From Pseudeuparius sepicola (Eukaryota; Arthropoda; Insecta; Coleoptera; Anthribidae): a DNA stretch of 64,000 bases. Made by a program: the position numbers and the translations under genes. The stretch is from assembly GCA_963920635.1 (NCBI GenBank), contig OY987303.1, positions 19,942,175 to 20,006,174 on the forward strand. Reading direction: 5' to 3'. This document shows, piece after piece, positions 63,131 to 64,000 of the stretch. Under the pieces are notes generated by a model. The model was not told where the DNA came from, did not search any database, and saw only the letters and a program-made list of their open reading frames with translations. Numbering within the stretch: position 1 is the first letter of the stretch; every line of letters starts with the position of its first letter.

Positions 63131-64000
63131 TATAGGTAGGTACTAGTGTTTTCTTCCAAGGCAAAATGATGGTTTGCATAACGGAAATACCTACACATAA
63201 TATGCTGTTCTCCTGAACAAAGATAAAGATTCTATAGTTTTTATCATTTGGGAAAGAAGTATACATCGAGAAGATCCACCCACCCCAAAAGAATATTTGT
63301 AAAACTTTTACTTTTGTGGACAAAAAACAATGTACCTATATTACTCCTTTTGTTCTCAACAGATAGAGTTAAATACAAGTAATGCGTTGAATTGAGGTTG
63401 AAAACCAAGAACTTTTCTATATTTTGATTGAATCTCACGACGAAAATAAAAGCTCATTTCAAATATATCTTTCTTTTGAGGTGGCAGTTTGACCTTAAAA
63501 TTATTGATTTTTCAGAAATGTTTATCTACCTAGCTATGGATAGCTAATATCGTAGGTACTTAGGTAGTTTTCGTTCGGCTATGCTACTCCTACTGAGTAG
63601 GTACCTACCAACATTGTAGACAGCGGATCAGAATATACCTAATGTATTTAGTACGTATTACCAGTTTATCGGACGGTACCTATCTACCCTCTAAGCTCTA
63701 GACCTTTATAATAAAGTGGTTAGGTATCACTATCACTTAATGAAGATGCTTGTTGCAGGTAACCATAATTTAGGCAGGCAATAAACTCTATGAATAAGAA
63801 GGATTTTTTTAGGAATTATTTAAATTTCGAATATTTATTAAAATGAAAACAGTAAAATGAAAACAGTACAAATTGAAATAATTAAGGTGATGGAATCGCA
63901 AAGTATAAAAGTTGATTAGGCTGACACACCACAAATCGCTATCAAATAGGCGTCCTGAAATTGTTTCACCTTGTCGGTAAAGAAAATCACTACTATCTTA
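63131..64000. other. Noncoding stretch to window end
   Basis: AT-rich with repeated TAGGTACCTA-type words. No gene or element recognised. Confidence 0.4.

Overview
The window is eukaryotic nuclear DNA from an insect. It is AT-rich, its genes are split by GT-AG introns, it is dense in transposon relics, and it holds an arthropod-type Pax6 (eyeless/twin of eyeless) gene. The order of insect is not resolved. A beetle or hemipteran is my guess, because the repeats end in the TACAGGGTG / CAGTGTGTCCC / TAGGGTTGCCACC style common there, but nothing here proves it. No bacterial or viral genes, rRNA, tRNA or CRISPR arrays were seen.

Only two host genes are supported. (1) The 3' half of Pax6 lies on the minus strand between 19794 and 14141: five coding exons carry the acidic linker, the whole homeodomain, the Pro/Ser/Thr-rich transactivation region and the conserved C-terminus ending YWPRIQ. 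The paired-domain exons are not in the window and should lie beyond 64000. (2) A three-exon gene on the plus strand (43090-45901) encodes a secreted, Pro/Tyr/Thr-rich, cuticle-like protein of 193 residues. Its first exon codes only Met-Lys, sits behind a TATA box and initiator near 43023-43060, and is separated by a 2.17-kb intron from the rest of the signal peptide. If Pax6 continues upstream, this gene is nested in a Pax6 intron in the opposite orientation.

Almost everything else recognisable is mobile-element debris. 0-3 kb: an eroded THAP-domain (P-element-like) gene split by an hAT-like MITE, then a mariner-type MITE. 5-13 kb: a 2.3-kb inverted repeat, a decayed P-element-like copy with a THAP-type transposase in broken frames, an hAT MITE with a perfect 8-bp duplication, and a 1.9-kb degenerate inverted repeat. 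14-20 kb: Pax6, with a 1.17-kb element (9-bp target duplication) 75 bp from a splice donor. 20-31 kb: more inverted repeats, a 303-bp MITE with a 9-bp duplication, a GTGCGGAAAAGT palindrome cluster, an almost perfect 153-bp-arm palindrome and a tandemly amplified RTE-like 3' end. 34-43 kb: inverted-repeat elements, one split by a nested one. 47-55 kb: a second copy of the 9-bp-duplication element, mariner and hAT MITEs, and nested TIR elements. 55-64 kb: a pair of GC-rich inverted duplications 3.65 kb apart, an internally deleted hAT that keeps the transposase dimerisation domain, a 1.45-kb inverted repeat, an hAT/ZMYM1-like transposase pseudogene, and an inverted repeat that still encodes the last 43 residues of a mariner/Tc1-like transposase.

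The most distinctive property of the window is its load of long inverted repeats: at least nine of 0.3-2.3 kb, together roughly a sixth of the sequence. Several have termini or coding remnants that tie them to Tc1/mariner-type transposons. They are plausible long-hairpin RNA sources, but nothing in the sequence alone shows that they are transcribed.
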